64,000 nt of DNA from Truepera radiovictrix DSM 17093 (GTDB taxonomy: Bacteria > Deinococcota > Deinococci > Deinococcales > Trueperaceae), in the NCBI RefSeq assembly GCF_000092425.1, contig NC_014221.1, positions 2,981,001 through 3,045,000 on the forward strand, in the 5' to 3' direction. Position 1 is the first letter of the stretch, and each line of letters starts with the position of its first letter. The position numbers were made by a program, and so were the translations under genes. Positions 16,327 through 26,919 of the stretch are shown in pieces. A model generated the notes under the pieces. The model was not told where the DNA came from, did not search any database, and saw only the letters and a program-made list of their open reading frames with translations.

Positions 16327-17367
16327 ATGAACCATCTCGCCGGCTCGCCCTCTGAAGCCGACATAGCTCCCGCTCAGGGGACGAGGCAAACCCTCCGGAA
16401 AGCCCCTCCCCCCCCGCAACTCCACGGAAGCTCCCGGCTGCTACCGACTTTTTTGGTGATCGGCGCGATGAAGTCGGGGACAAGCTCCTTATACATCTAT
16501 CTCAAGCAGCACCCCGAGATCTATCTCGCTGACATTAAAGAGCCGCACTTCTTCGCCTTCGACCCCTCCCCCCGGGCGTCCCTCGAGGCTGCCCCCGGCT
16601 ACCGCCAAAAAGCCAAGTACATGGTCACCGACCGCTCAGCGTACGAAGCGCTCTTCACGGCGGCGACCCCCTCACAGGCCAGGGGCGAAGCCTCGGCGAT
16701 GTACCTCTACTACCCGGGCACCGCCGAGCGCATCCGAGCAGCGCTCCCCGAGGTGCAGCTCATCGCCATTTTGCGCAACCCCATCGAGCGGGCTTACTCG
16801 GCCTTTTTGCACCAACTTCGGGAGGGCAACGAGACCCTCACCGATTTTGGGGCGGCGCTGCAGCTCGAGGAGGAGCGCATCGCCCAAGACTACATGCCCA
16901 TGTGGCACTACACGCGCGCCGGGTTCTACTTCGAGCAGCTGTCGCGCTACTACGCCGTCTTTGACCCCTCGCAGATCCACGTCTACCTCTACGAGGACCT
17001 TCAGCGCGATCCCCTAGCGCTCGTTCAGGAGCTCTACCGCGTCATCGGCGTCGATCCCGGCTTCGTCCCGGACACCACGAAGCAGTACAACCGCTCCGGC
17101 GTGCCCAAAAACAGGCTGCTGCACCGCGTGCACCGTTTTCTTAAAGGGAACCACCCTATCAAAACGGTCGGTAAACGGCTCCTGCCACTGCCCGCTGCGG
17201 TGCGCAGCCGCTTCAAACTCAACCTCATCGCGCAGATCGAGGCGGCCAACCTGAAAAAACCCCCCCTCGACCCCGCCGTGCGCGCGCAGCTCGTCGAGCG
17301 CTACCGCAGCGACGTCCTCGAGCTGCAAGACCTCATCGGCCGCGACCTCTCGCACTGGCTCACCTAG
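16327..17367 (+). CDS. PAPS-dependent sulfotransferase
   Basis: 346 residues. The 5'-phosphosulfate loop is 'VIGAMKSGTSSLYIYLKQHP' (near residue 42), with 'KEPHFFAFD' downstream, and the 3'-phosphate site is 'AILRNPIERAYSAFLHQ' near residue 145. This is the heparan-sulfotransferase-like bacterial type that moves sulfate from PAPS to a sugar or lipid hydroxyl. The first 40 residues are low-complexity and disordered; a later start is possible but none has a better signal. No PAPS-synthesis or glycan genes adjoin it, so the acceptor is unknown. Confidence 0.9.
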   Translation: MNHLAGSPSEADIAPAQGTRQTLRKAPPPPQLHGSSRLLPTFLVIGAMKSGTSSLYIYLKQHPEIYLADIKEPHFFAFDPSPRASLEAAPGYRQKAKYMVTDRSAYEALFTAATPSQARGEASAMYLYYPGTAERIRAALPEVQLIAILRNPIERAYSAFLHQLREGNETLTDFGAALQLEEERIAQDYMPMWHYTRAGFYFEQLSRYYAVFDPSQIHVYLYEDLQRDPLALVQELYRVIGVDPGFVPDTTKQYNRSGVPKNRLLHRVHRFLKGNHPIKTVGKRLLPLPAAVRSRFKLNLIAQIEAANLKKPPLDPAVRAQLVERYRSDVLELQDLIGRDLSHWLT

Positions 17368-17388
17368 CGCGCCTCAGCCCGGCACCGT

Positions 17389-17422
17389 GCGCGCGGCCCT
17401 GGTGCCGCGCGCGCCGTTTTTT
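17389..17422 (+). terminator. Rho-independent terminator after the sulfotransferase
   Basis: Stem GCGCGCGGC (17389-17397) with GCCGCGCGC (17404-17412), 6-nt loop, then GCCG and T6 at 17417-17422. Confidence 0.8.
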
Positions 17423-17469
17423 AAGCGCAAGTCGCGTCGCCACGTTACGGCCCTTCTATAAGGGCTTGG

Positions 17470-17475
17470 TATACT
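17470..17475 (+). promoter_or_regulatory. uvrA -10 box
   Basis: TATACT about 85 nt before the uvrA start, with only a weak -35 (TTACGG at 17445-17450, 19-bp spacer). No SOS-type operator is seen. Confidence 0.45.
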
Positions 17476-17559
17476 CGACTGTTTGGCCGAGGGCTCCTCG
17501 GCCGCGCTATGAGTCGCAGGTTTGCACCCCTGCGCTTGACCCGCTTCTAGGGAGGCACG

Positions 17560-20420
<2,861 letters not shown>

Positions 20421-20424
<4 letters not shown>

Positions 20425-20954
20425 CCCCTCGAGCCGCCCCGCGGGTCACCGTGCGCCCCGCACCGTCGCCGCAGCGCCTCGTCGTCGGCTTTTTTCTGGT
20501 GCTCCTAGCGATCGTCGTCGCCGTCGCACCGCTGCCCCTACTCGCGCGCAGCTTGGGCATCTTGGCTTCAAGCTACGCCGCCCTGGCCTTTGGCGGCCTC
20601 CCCTTCGCCTTCGCCGCCGCGCTGCTCGCGCCCGTCGCCGGGCTTCTCACTGGCGATCCAGACTGGCTCGTCATGCTTCCTTTGCTGCTGAGTTCGGGGC
20701 TCTTGGGTTTTCTGGGGCTCGACTACGCGTGGCGCTACCCCGCCGTCGCCATCTCACCCCTGCTTTACATGGTGCCCCAGGCGCTCGCGTGGTGGCTCTC
20801 GCAACGCGACCTCTTCGCCATCGCCCTCCCCTGGCAGCCTTCTGCTCCGGTGTGGCTCGCGCTGCACGCGTTCGTGGCGCTCTTGGGGACGCTGCAGGCG
20901 GTCGGGCTCGACCGCCTGCGCGAGCGCAGCGCGCAGAAAAGGGGGCGGCGATGA
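20421..20954 (+). CDS. Unknown polytopic membrane protein
   Basis: 177 residues with about five hydrophobic helices ('[18 protein letters not shown]', '[17 protein letters not shown]', '[18 protein letters not shown]', two more) and a short basic C-terminus. No family recognised. It overlaps uvrA by 4 nt and plsC by 4 nt (ATGA at both ends), so it is co-translated with both. A link to membrane lipid synthesis is suggested only by plsC. Confidence 0.8.
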
Positions 20955-21640
20955 TCCTCCCGCCGGACCCCGCTAGGGTGCGCGAGCTGTGGTTCTACCT
21001 CTTCGCCGCCTTTGTGGTGCGTAACGGCGCGCGCCTCTTTCTCGGGCTGCGCGTCGAGGGCGTAGAGCATATCCCCAGAGAGGGGGGGCTGATCATCGCC
21101 GGCAACCACATCTCGAGCTTCGACCCGCCGATCATCGGCTCGCTGGTACCGCGCGAAATCCACTTCATGGCCAAGCGCGAGCTTTTCGACAAGCAGCCCA
21201 TGCGCTGGATCGCCGAGCACCTCATGGCGTTCCCCGTCGACCGCGAGCGCAACGATACCAAAGCCATCAAAGACGCCCTGCGCTTTTTGCGCGCGGGGCT
21301 CGCCGTCGGGATCTTTCCGCAAGGTACCCGCAACGCCGGCGACGCCCAGGCGCTCGACGGCGCCGCCTTTTTGGCCCAACGGGCCGGGGTGCCGCTGCAA
21401 CCTGTGGCGATCTGGCGCGAAGGGCGCGCGTTTCGCGTCCGCTTCGGCCGCCCCCTGCCGCCGTCCGGCCGCTCCAAAGCGGAGATGCGCGCCCTCACCG
21501 AGACGCTCATGGCGCACATCAACGCCCTCTTGCCCCCGCACCTGCGCGCTCAAGCGAGCGGTGAGACGACCCGCTCGGACGCGCCAGCGCCGTCCGAGAC
21601 GCCCGCAAACGGGCCAACGCTTATGGAGCAGGGTGCCTGA
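20951..21640 (+). CDS. plsC: 1-acyl-sn-glycerol-3-phosphate acyltransferase
   Basis: 229 residues. The catalytic NHxxxxD motif is 'NHISSFD' near residue 55, the substrate motif 'FPQGTRNAG' near 120, with a hydrophobic N-terminal anchor 'ELWFYLFAAFVVRNGARLFL'. Makes phosphatidic acid from lysophosphatidic acid and acyl-ACP or acyl-CoA at the inner membrane. Start at ATG 20951 overlapping the preceding stop; the frame is open far upstream but that part is shadow coding. Works upstream of cdsA, found at 53.7 kb. Confidence 0.93.
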   Translation: MILPPDPARVRELWFYLFAAFVVRNGARLFLGLRVEGVEHIPREGGLIIAGNHISSFDPPIIGSLVPREIHFMAKRELFDKQPMRWIAEHLMAFPVDRERNDTKAIKDALRFLRAGLAVGIFPQGTRNAGDAQALDGAAFLAQRAGVPLQPVAIWREGRAFRVRFGRPLPPSGRSKAEMRALTETLMAHINALLPPHLRAQASGETTRSDAPAPSETPANGPTLMEQGA

Positions 21641-21670
21641 CGGCGCAAATCGAGCAGCTCCGTCGGGGAC

Positions 21671-21699
21671 TTGCTTTCTCAGATAACGCGTGCTACAGT
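21671..21699 (+). promoter_or_regulatory. HU gene promoter
   Basis: TTGCTT (21671-21676), 17-bp spacer, TACAGT (21694-21699), 30 nt before the start. A good sigma-70-type promoter. Confidence 0.7.
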
Positions 21700-21728
21700 A
21701 CCCGCGAAGTCACGTAAAGGAGGCAGAC

Positions 21729-22028
21729 ATGGCGAAAGCGAAGACGGTGTCGAAGGCCGATCTCGTCGACAAAGTTGCCGAAGATACGGGCATGCGTAAA
21801 AAAGACGTCAAGACGATCGTCGACACCATGATCGATCAGGTGAGCCAGCACCTCAACAACGGCGACAAGGTGCAGCTGACCGGCTTCGGCACCTTCGAGG
21901 TTCGCGAGCGCCGCGCCCGCACCGGGGTCAAACCCGGCACCACCGAGCGCATCGAGATCCCCGCGAGCAAGTACCCCGCCTTCAAACCCGGCAAGGCGCT
22001 TAAAGAGAAGATCGAAGCGCACTCGTAA
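21729..22028 (+). CDS. hup: HU-family DNA-binding protein
   Basis: 99 residues. Core 'SKADLVDKVAEDTGMRKKDV', then 'LTGFGTFEVRERRARTGVKP' and the DNA-contacting arm with 'IEIPASKYPAFKPGKALK' at the end. HU bends and compacts DNA as a dimer. The extra Lys-rich N-terminus (MAKAKTVSK) is usual in Deinococcota. Start ATG 21729 with AAAGGAGG eight nt upstream; the frame to 21690 lies within the promoter. An imperfect GC-rich hairpin follows at about 22048-22083. Confidence 0.97.
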   Translation: MAKAKTVSKADLVDKVAEDTGMRKKDVKTIVDTMIDQVSQHLNNGDKVQLTGFGTFEVRERRARTGVKPGTTERIEIPASKYPAFKPGKALKEKIEAHS

Positions 22029-22149
22029 GACGCGAGCACCGCACCTGCGCGGACGGCGGGTGGGCAGCCCGACCCGTCCGCCGCCTTGTTGACAACGGGC
22101 TTAAGCCTACACAAGCGCGCTCTGCCACCCAAACCCCGCCGCGCTGCGC

Positions 22150-22155
22150 TACACT
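22150..22155 (+). promoter_or_regulatory. -10 box of the serine dehydratase operon
   Basis: TACACT, 9 nt before the ATG at 22165; no ribosome site in between, pointing to a leaderless or near-leaderless transcript. Confidence 0.45.
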
Positions 22156-22164
22156 AGGCCTACC

Positions 22165-22881
22165 ATGGGTCTACTCGACGTGATCGGGCCGGTGATGGTG
22201 GGGCCCTCGAGCAGCCACACGGCGGGCGCCTGCCGCCTCGCGCTGCTCGCGCGCAACACCCTCCTCACGCCGCCGACGCGCGCCACCCTGACGCTCCACG
22301 GTTCGTTCGCCAAGACCGCCAAGGGTCACGGTACCGACCGTGCGCTCGCCGCCGGGCTCTTGGGCTTTTTTCCGGACGACCCGCGCATCCCCGAGGCGCT
22401 CACGCTCGCCGAACGCGCGGGGCTCGAGCTCGAGTTTCGTAGCCGCGACCTCGGCGACGTGCACCCCAACACCGTGCAGCTCGAACTCGAAAACGCCAGC
22501 GAAAGGGTGAGCGTGCTCGGCTCGAGCGTAGGCGGCGGTTTGGTGCGCGTGGTTCGCGTCAACGGCTTTGAGATCCTCTTCTCCGGCGCCTACCACACCC
22601 TGTTGGTGGGCCACACCGACCAACCGGGGGCTATTGCCACCGTGGCGCGCATCTTAGCCGACGACGGGGTCAACATCGCGACCCTCCACTGCGCGCGGCG
22701 CCAACGCGGCGGAGCGGCGATGATGTCGCTTGAAATCGACCGCCGCCCCGCGCAGTTCGTCCTCGACTACCTCTCGCAGCTGAGGGTGGTGAGCTGGCTG
22801 CGGATGCTCCCCGAGGTGATGCAGACCGCCGCCCCCACACCCGCAGCCCCGAGCCCCCAGGAGGTCCCGCATGACCCTTAA
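22165..22881 (+). CDS. sdaAB: L-serine dehydratase, iron-sulfur-dependent, beta subunit
   Basis: 238 residues. The N-terminal '[20 protein letters not shown]' is the family hallmark (serine-binding SSSHTAG). A C-terminal ACT domain (about 150-225, '[20 protein letters not shown]') suggests serine binding as regulator. With the alpha subunit it deaminates L-serine to pyruvate and ammonia using a 4Fe-4S cluster. Overlaps the alpha-subunit gene by 11 nt. Separate alpha/beta chains are the Bacillus-type arrangement. Confidence 0.95.
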   Translation: MGLLDVIGPVMVGPSSSHTAGACRLALLARNTLLTPPTRATLTLHGSFAKTAKGHGTDRALAAGLLGFFPDDPRIPEALTLAERAGLELEFRSRDLGDVHPNTVQLELENASERVSVLGSSVGGGLVRVVRVNGFEILFSGAYHTLLVGHTDQPGAIATVARILADDGVNIATLHCARRQRGGAAMMSLEIDRRPAQFVLDYLSQLRVVSWLRMLPEVMQTAAPTPAAPSPQEVPHDP

Positions 22882-23704
22882 CGAGCTCGCGCAGGTTCCC
22901 GGGCGCGCCTCGGAGGCGGTCCTTAGGGCGAGCACCCCCCCCGAGGAGCGGGAGGCGCTCCTCTCGGCGATGGCGGGGCGCCTCGCCGAGATGCGCGACG
23001 CCGTGCGGCGCGGTCTCGCCACGAAGGCGCCCAGCCGCACCGGGATGGTCGGTTGGAACGCCGCCACCCTCTGGGAGGCCGACGACCGCCTCGGGGCGCC
23101 CCTGCTAAAGCGCGTGCAAGCCTACGCGATGGCGGTCAACGAGGAAAACGCCCGGATGGGGCGGATCGTCGCCGCACCGACGGCGGGGAGCGCGGGGACG
23201 CTGCCCGGGGCGCTTTTAGGCACCGCCGATCACCTCGGAATCCCCGATGAGGTGCTCGTCATGCCGCTCGTGCTCGCCGCCGGCGTCGGCGAGGCGATCT
23301 CGCAGACGATGTTTATCGCGGGCGCCTCGGGCGGGTGCGGGGCGGAGATCGGCCCCTCGGCGGCGATGGCGGCGGCGGCCGTCTGCGAGCTCTTAGGTGG
23401 CGGGGCGCGCGCGGCGGTGCACGCGGCGGCGATGGCCCTCATGAACACCATCGGGTTGGTGTGCGACCCCGTCGGTGGGTTTGTCGAGGTGCCCTGCGTG
23501 TCGCGCAACGCCTTTTACAGCGTGCACGCGGTTGCCGCGGCGCAGCTCGCGCTCGCCGGGCTCGAGTCCTTCATCCCCCCCGACGAGGTCGTCGGCGCGA
23601 TGGCGTCCGTCGGCCGCCTCCTCCCCCCCGAGCTGCGTGAAACGGGCGAGGGGGGCGTCGCCGACACCCCTACCGGGCGGATGATCGCCCTCAAGATGGC
23701 CTAG
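22871..23704 (+). CDS. sdaAA: L-serine dehydratase, iron-sulfur-dependent, alpha subunit
   Basis: 277 residues. Cluster-binding cysteines are visible in '[16 protein letters not shown]' and in '[16 protein letters not shown]'. Glycine-rich '[20 protein letters not shown]' near residue 100 is conserved. Catalytic partner of the beta subunit encoded just upstream. Start ATG 22871 lies inside the beta-subunit gene. Confidence 0.95.
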   Translation: MTLNELAQVPGRASEAVLRASTPPEEREALLSAMAGRLAEMRDAVRRGLATKAPSRTGMVGWNAATLWEADDRLGAPLLKRVQAYAMAVNEENARMGRIVAAPTAGSAGTLPGALLGTADHLGIPDEVLVMPLVLAAGVGEAISQTMFIAGASGGCGAEIGPSAAMAAAAVCELLGGGARAAVHAAAMALMNTIGLVCDPVGGFVEVPCVSRNAFYSVHAVAAAQLALAGLESFIPPDEVVGAMASVGRLLPPELRETGEGGVADTPTGRMIALKMA

Positions 23705-23757
23705 CGGGGCTCACCGAGTTTTCAACGAGCGCTACGAAGTCCCCACCCCCTCCCGCC

Positions 23758-23763
23758 TATACT
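23758..23763 (+). promoter_or_regulatory. Candidate -10 for NDH-2
   Basis: TATACT, 67 nt before the ndh start; TTCAAC at 23721-23726 is too far to be a convincing -35. Confidence 0.35.
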
Positions 23764-23830
23764 CGTAACCACGGGGGGAGGGTGGCGCGTTCGTGCTGGC
23801 TCCGCGCCGCCCGCGACCAGGAGGCAAGCG

Positions 23831-25228
23831 ATGCTCTACCCCCCCAAAAGGCCGCGCGTCGTGATCATCGGCGCCGGCTTTGCTGGGCTCTACGCCGCCA
23901 AAGCGTTGCGCCGCGACCCCGTCGAGGTGCTCGTCATCGACCAGAACAACTACCACACCTTTCAGCCCCTCATCTACCAGGTCGCGACCGCTGGCCTCGA
24001 GCCCGGCGACGTCGCGCACAACGTGCGCGCGATCTTTCACCGGCAGACCAACTTCGCCTTTCGCCAGGCTACCGTCACGGGTGTCGACTGGGAGGGAAAG
24101 ACGCTCGAGCTCGCCGGCGGCGCGCGCGAGGCGTTCGACTACCTCATCCTCGCCGCGGGGGCGGTGTACAACGACTTCGGGGTACCCGGGGTCCAAGAGC
24201 ACGCGTTTTTTCTCAAGTCGCTCACCGAAGCGGTCAACATCCGCTCTCACATCCTGCGCCAGCTCGAGCGCGCGAGCGCCGACCCCACCCTCGTCGACCA
24301 GGGGGTGCTCAACATCGTCATCGTCGGGGGTGGGCCGACAGGGGTCGAGATGGCGGGGGCGCTCACCGAGCTCTTTAGCCGCGTGCTGCCGCAGGACTAC
24401 CCCGAGCTCGACCTCGCCAAAGCCAAGATCATCCTCGTCGAGACGATGGACCACCTTCTCCCGCCCTACAGCGAGGCGTCGCGCACCTACGCCGAGACGG
24501 TGCTGCGCGAACGCGGCGTCGAGCTGCGCCTAGGTTCGACGCTGACCGCCGTGCGCCCGCACGAGGTCGAACTCAAGAGTGGCGAGGTCATCCCCACGCA
24601 GACGCTGATCTGGGCAGCGGGGGTGCGCGGGCACCCGCTCGTTGACGCGCTCGGGGTGGAGCTCGAGCGCGGCCACCGCATCAAGGTCAACCCCGACCTC
24701 AGCCTTCCGGGCCGCCCCTTCGCCTTCGCCGCTGGCGACCTCGCGGGCAGCAAGGACGCGAGCGGTCGGCTGCACCCGCAGGTCGCGCCGGTCGCCATTC
24801 AGCACGGCAAGCACATCGCCAGAACCATCCGCAGGCAGCTCCGCGGCCAACCCACGACGGCGTTTTCCTACTTCGACAAGGGCAGCATGGCGATCATCGG
24901 GCGCAACGCCGGCGTCGCCGAGCTCTCGCGGGCGTTTTTGGGGCTCCGGCTGCGCGGGCTTTTGGGTTGGCTCGCGTGGCTTTTCATCCACCTCATCTAC
25001 TTGCCCGGCTACCAAAACCGCTTCAGCGCCTTTTTCAACTGGGTATACAACTACCTGACCTTCGACCGACACTCACGCCTGATTACCGACATGCGCCCCG
25101 CTTTGAGCGAGGTCACCGATACGAGCCACCAAGTCGTCCCCGAGCAGAGGGTCTCCGAACCACCCCCCCGCATCGCCAAGCGCGAAGCCGCGGCCTCACC
25201 CCGGCGCCGAGAGCCGCACCCCACCTAG
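23831..25228 (+). CDS. ndh: Type II NADH:quinone oxidoreductase (NDH-2)
   Basis: 465 residues. FAD-binding fold 'VVIIGAGFAGLYAAKALR' at the start, NADH-binding fold 'IVIVGGGPTGVEMAGALTEL' near residue 165, and 'AAGDLAGSKD' (second FAD motif) near 300. A C-terminal amphipathic/hydrophobic segment ('GLLGWLAWLFIHLIYLPGYQ') docks it on the membrane, followed by a disordered tail. It passes electrons from NADH to quinone without proton pumping and feeds the oxidase encoded at 41.8-45.6 kb. Ribosome site GGAGG 10 nt before ATG. Confidence 0.94.
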   Translation: MLYPPKRPRVVIIGAGFAGLYAAKALRRDPVEVLVIDQNNYHTFQPLIYQVATAGLEPGDVAHNVRAIFHRQTNFAFRQATVTGVDWEGKTLELAGGAREAFDYLILAAGAVYNDFGVPGVQEHAFFLKSLTEAVNIRSHILRQLERASADPTLVDQGVLNIVIVGGGPTGVEMAGALTELFSRVLPQDYPELDLAKAKIILVETMDHLLPPYSEASRTYAETVLRERGVELRLGSTLTAVRPHEVELKSGEVIPTQTLIWAAGVRGHPLVDALGVELERGHRIKVNPDLSLPGRPFAFAAGDLAGSKDASGRLHPQVAPVAIQHGKHIARTIRRQLRGQPTTAFSYFDKGSMAIIGRNAGVAELSRAFLGLRLRGLLGWLAWLFIHLIYLPGYQNRFSAFFNWVYNYLTFDRHSRLITDMRPALSEVTDTSHQVVPEQRVSEPPPRIAKREAAASPRRREPHPT

Positions 25229-25259
25229 CTCTCGCTACACCGCGGCCATGGGCGGCACG

Positions 25260-25265
25260 TATAGT
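25260..25265 (+). promoter_or_regulatory. -10 box at the suhB start
   Basis: TATAGT five nt before ATG 25271; consistent with a leaderless mRNA. Confidence 0.5.
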
Positions 25266-25270
25266 GGGGC

Positions 25271-26074
25271 ATGAACTCGCTTAGAGGCTTTTTGCACACG
25301 GCCATCCGCGCGGCGCGAGCGGCGGCGCATCTGCACCGCTCGAGCATCGGCAGCGACCTCGGCGTCGCCATCAAGACGAGCGAGGCCGACCTCGTCACGC
25401 GCGTCGACAAGGAGAGCGAGGCGCTCATCCGCGAGGTGCTGCTGTCGAGCTACCCCGACCACGTCGTCTTGGGCGAGGAGGAGGGGCAACCGGGCGGCGA
25501 CGCCCCCTACCGCTGGATCGTCGACCCCCTGGACGGTACGCTCAACTACGCTCACGCCTTCCCCTTCTACTGCGTTTCGATCGCTCTAGAGGTCGAGGGG
25601 ACGGTGCAGGTCGGGGTGGTGCTCGATTCGGCCCGCGGCGAGCTCTTTAGCGCCACCCGCGGCGGCGGCGCTTACCTCAACGGCGCCCCTATCGAGGTCA
25701 GCCGTCAGCGCACGGTCGCGCAGGCGATGTTGGGAACCGGTTTCGCCTACGCGGAGGACGCGATCGCGCAGAACGTCGAGGTCTTCGCGCGGATGCTGAG
25801 CCGCTGCCGCGCGGTGCGCCGTCTCGGCGCCGCGGCGCTCGACCTCGCTTACGTCGCCGCGGGGCGGCTCGACGGCTTTTGGCAGCTGCAGCTTAAACCG
25901 TGGGACGTCGCCGCCGGCCTCTTGCTGGTCGAAGAGGCGGGGGGGCGTGTGTCCAATGGGAGCGGCGAGCCCTACCGCATGGGGGATGGGGCGCTCGTCG
26001 CGGCAAACGCCCACCTCCACGACGAGCTCGTCACGGCGCTCGGGCTCGCCGACCGCGCCGCCCTCCCCCAGTAA
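25271..26074 (+). CDS. suhB: Inositol monophosphatase family protein
   Basis: 267 residues with both IMPase signatures: 'WIVDPLDGTLNYAHAFPFY' (metal-binding DPLDGT, near residue 85) and 'KPWDVAAGLLLVEEAGG' near 210, plus 'GEEEGQ' (first metal Glu). Hydrolyses inositol or similar sugar phosphates with Mg2+; SuhB homologues can also aid rRNA transcription. Co-transcribed with the exonuclease-WYL gene that starts 3 nt after its stop. Confidence 0.93.
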   Translation: MNSLRGFLHTAIRAARAAAHLHRSSIGSDLGVAIKTSEADLVTRVDKESEALIREVLLSSYPDHVVLGEEEGQPGGDAPYRWIVDPLDGTLNYAHAFPFYCVSIALEVEGTVQVGVVLDSARGELFSATRGGGAYLNGAPIEVSRQRTVAQAMLGTGFAYAEDAIAQNVEVFARMLSRCRAVRRLGAAALDLAYVAAGRLDGFWQLQLKPWDVAAGLLLVEEAGGRVSNGSGEPYRMGDGALVAANAHLHDELVTALGLADRAALPQ

Positions 26075-26076
26075 CC

Positions 26077-26853
26077 GTGACCTCGGCAGCCATAGCCCCG
26101 ACCGAGCCCCCCTTGAGGCGCCTCGTGCTCGACCTCGAAACGGAGCGGTCGTTTGACGAGGTCGGTGGCACCGAGAACCGCGCGCAGCTTGGCGTCAGCA
26201 TCGTCGGGGTCTACAGCTACGAAAACGACCGCTTTCACACCTACCGCCGCGCCGACTTTTCCGAGCTCGAGCGCGCCCTGCGGGCGTCGGAGCAGATCAT
26301 CGGCTTTAACCTCGTCGGCTTCGACTGGCCGGTGTTGGCCGCCGAGCTCGGCGACTGGGTTCTCGCGCTGCCGACACTCGACCTCATGGTCGAGGCGCAG
26401 CGCGCCCTCGGTCGGCGGGTCTCGCTCGACGCGCTCGCGCGCGCGACCTTGGGTACGACCAAGTTGGGCTCGGGGCTCGACGCGCTCGCCTACTTTCGAG
26501 CGGGCGATTGGGAGCGGCTCGAGCGCTACTGCCTGGAGGACGTCAAACTCACCCGTGACCTCTACGAGTACGCCCGCCGCCACGGCCAGCTCTTCTACCA
26601 GAAAGGTTCGCGGCGCGCACCCATTCCCATGAGCTTTACCGAACACCCCCTAGGGGCGGTGTTTCGCCAAGCGTTAAAGACGCGCGCGCAGGTGCAGATG
26701 AGTTACGGGGGCAAGGTGCGCCTGGTCGACGTCACCGCTTTCGACGGCGCTTACATCAGAGGCTTTTGCCACTTGCGGCAAAAACCCCTGACCTTTCGGT
26801 TGGATAAGGTCGAGGAGGCGATGCTCGTCGCCTCCTCGACACCCCTGTTTTGA
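26077..26853 (+). CDS. DEDD exonuclease-like (RNase H fold) protein with WYL-like C-terminus
   Basis: 258 residues. Residues 12-175 form a YprB/RNase H_2-type 3'-5' exonuclease fold: D19 and E21 in 'VLDLETE', D83 in 'GFNLVGFDW', D102 in 'TLDLM', and Y151/D155 in 'YCLEDVKLT', the DEDDy set. Residues 192-252 match a compact WYL domain: 'ALKTRAQVQMSY', a 'VDVTAF' strand, 'AYIRGF' in place of W-Y-L, and 'TFRLDKVEEA' at the end. WYL domains bind ligands (often nucleic acid) and control attached domains. The GTG start is 2 nt after the suhB stop. Nuclease activity is predicted, not shown. Confidence 0.75.
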   Translation: MTSAAIAPTEPPLRRLVLDLETERSFDEVGGTENRAQLGVSIVGVYSYENDRFHTYRRADFSELERALRASEQIIGFNLVGFDWPVLAAELGDWVLALPTLDLMVEAQRALGRRVSLDALARATLGTTKLGSGLDALAYFRAGDWERLERYCLEDVKLTRDLYEYARRHGQLFYQKGSRRAPIPMSFTEHPLGAVFRQALKTRAQVQMSYGGKVRLVDVTAFDGAYIRGFCHLRQKPLTFRLDKVEEAMLVASSTPLF

Positions 26854-26863
26854 AGCTACGAAG

Positions 26864-26888
26864 AAGGGAGAGGAAACCCTCTCCCCTT
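26864..26888. terminator. Hairpin between convergent genes
   Basis: GGGAGAGG (26866-26873) pairs with CCTCTCCC (26878-26885) around a 4-nt loop, in the 66-bp gap between converging genes. U-tracts are weak in both directions. Confidence 0.55.
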
Positions 26889-26919
26889 AGAGACATAACG
26901 TTTAACTAGTGCGTAAGGA

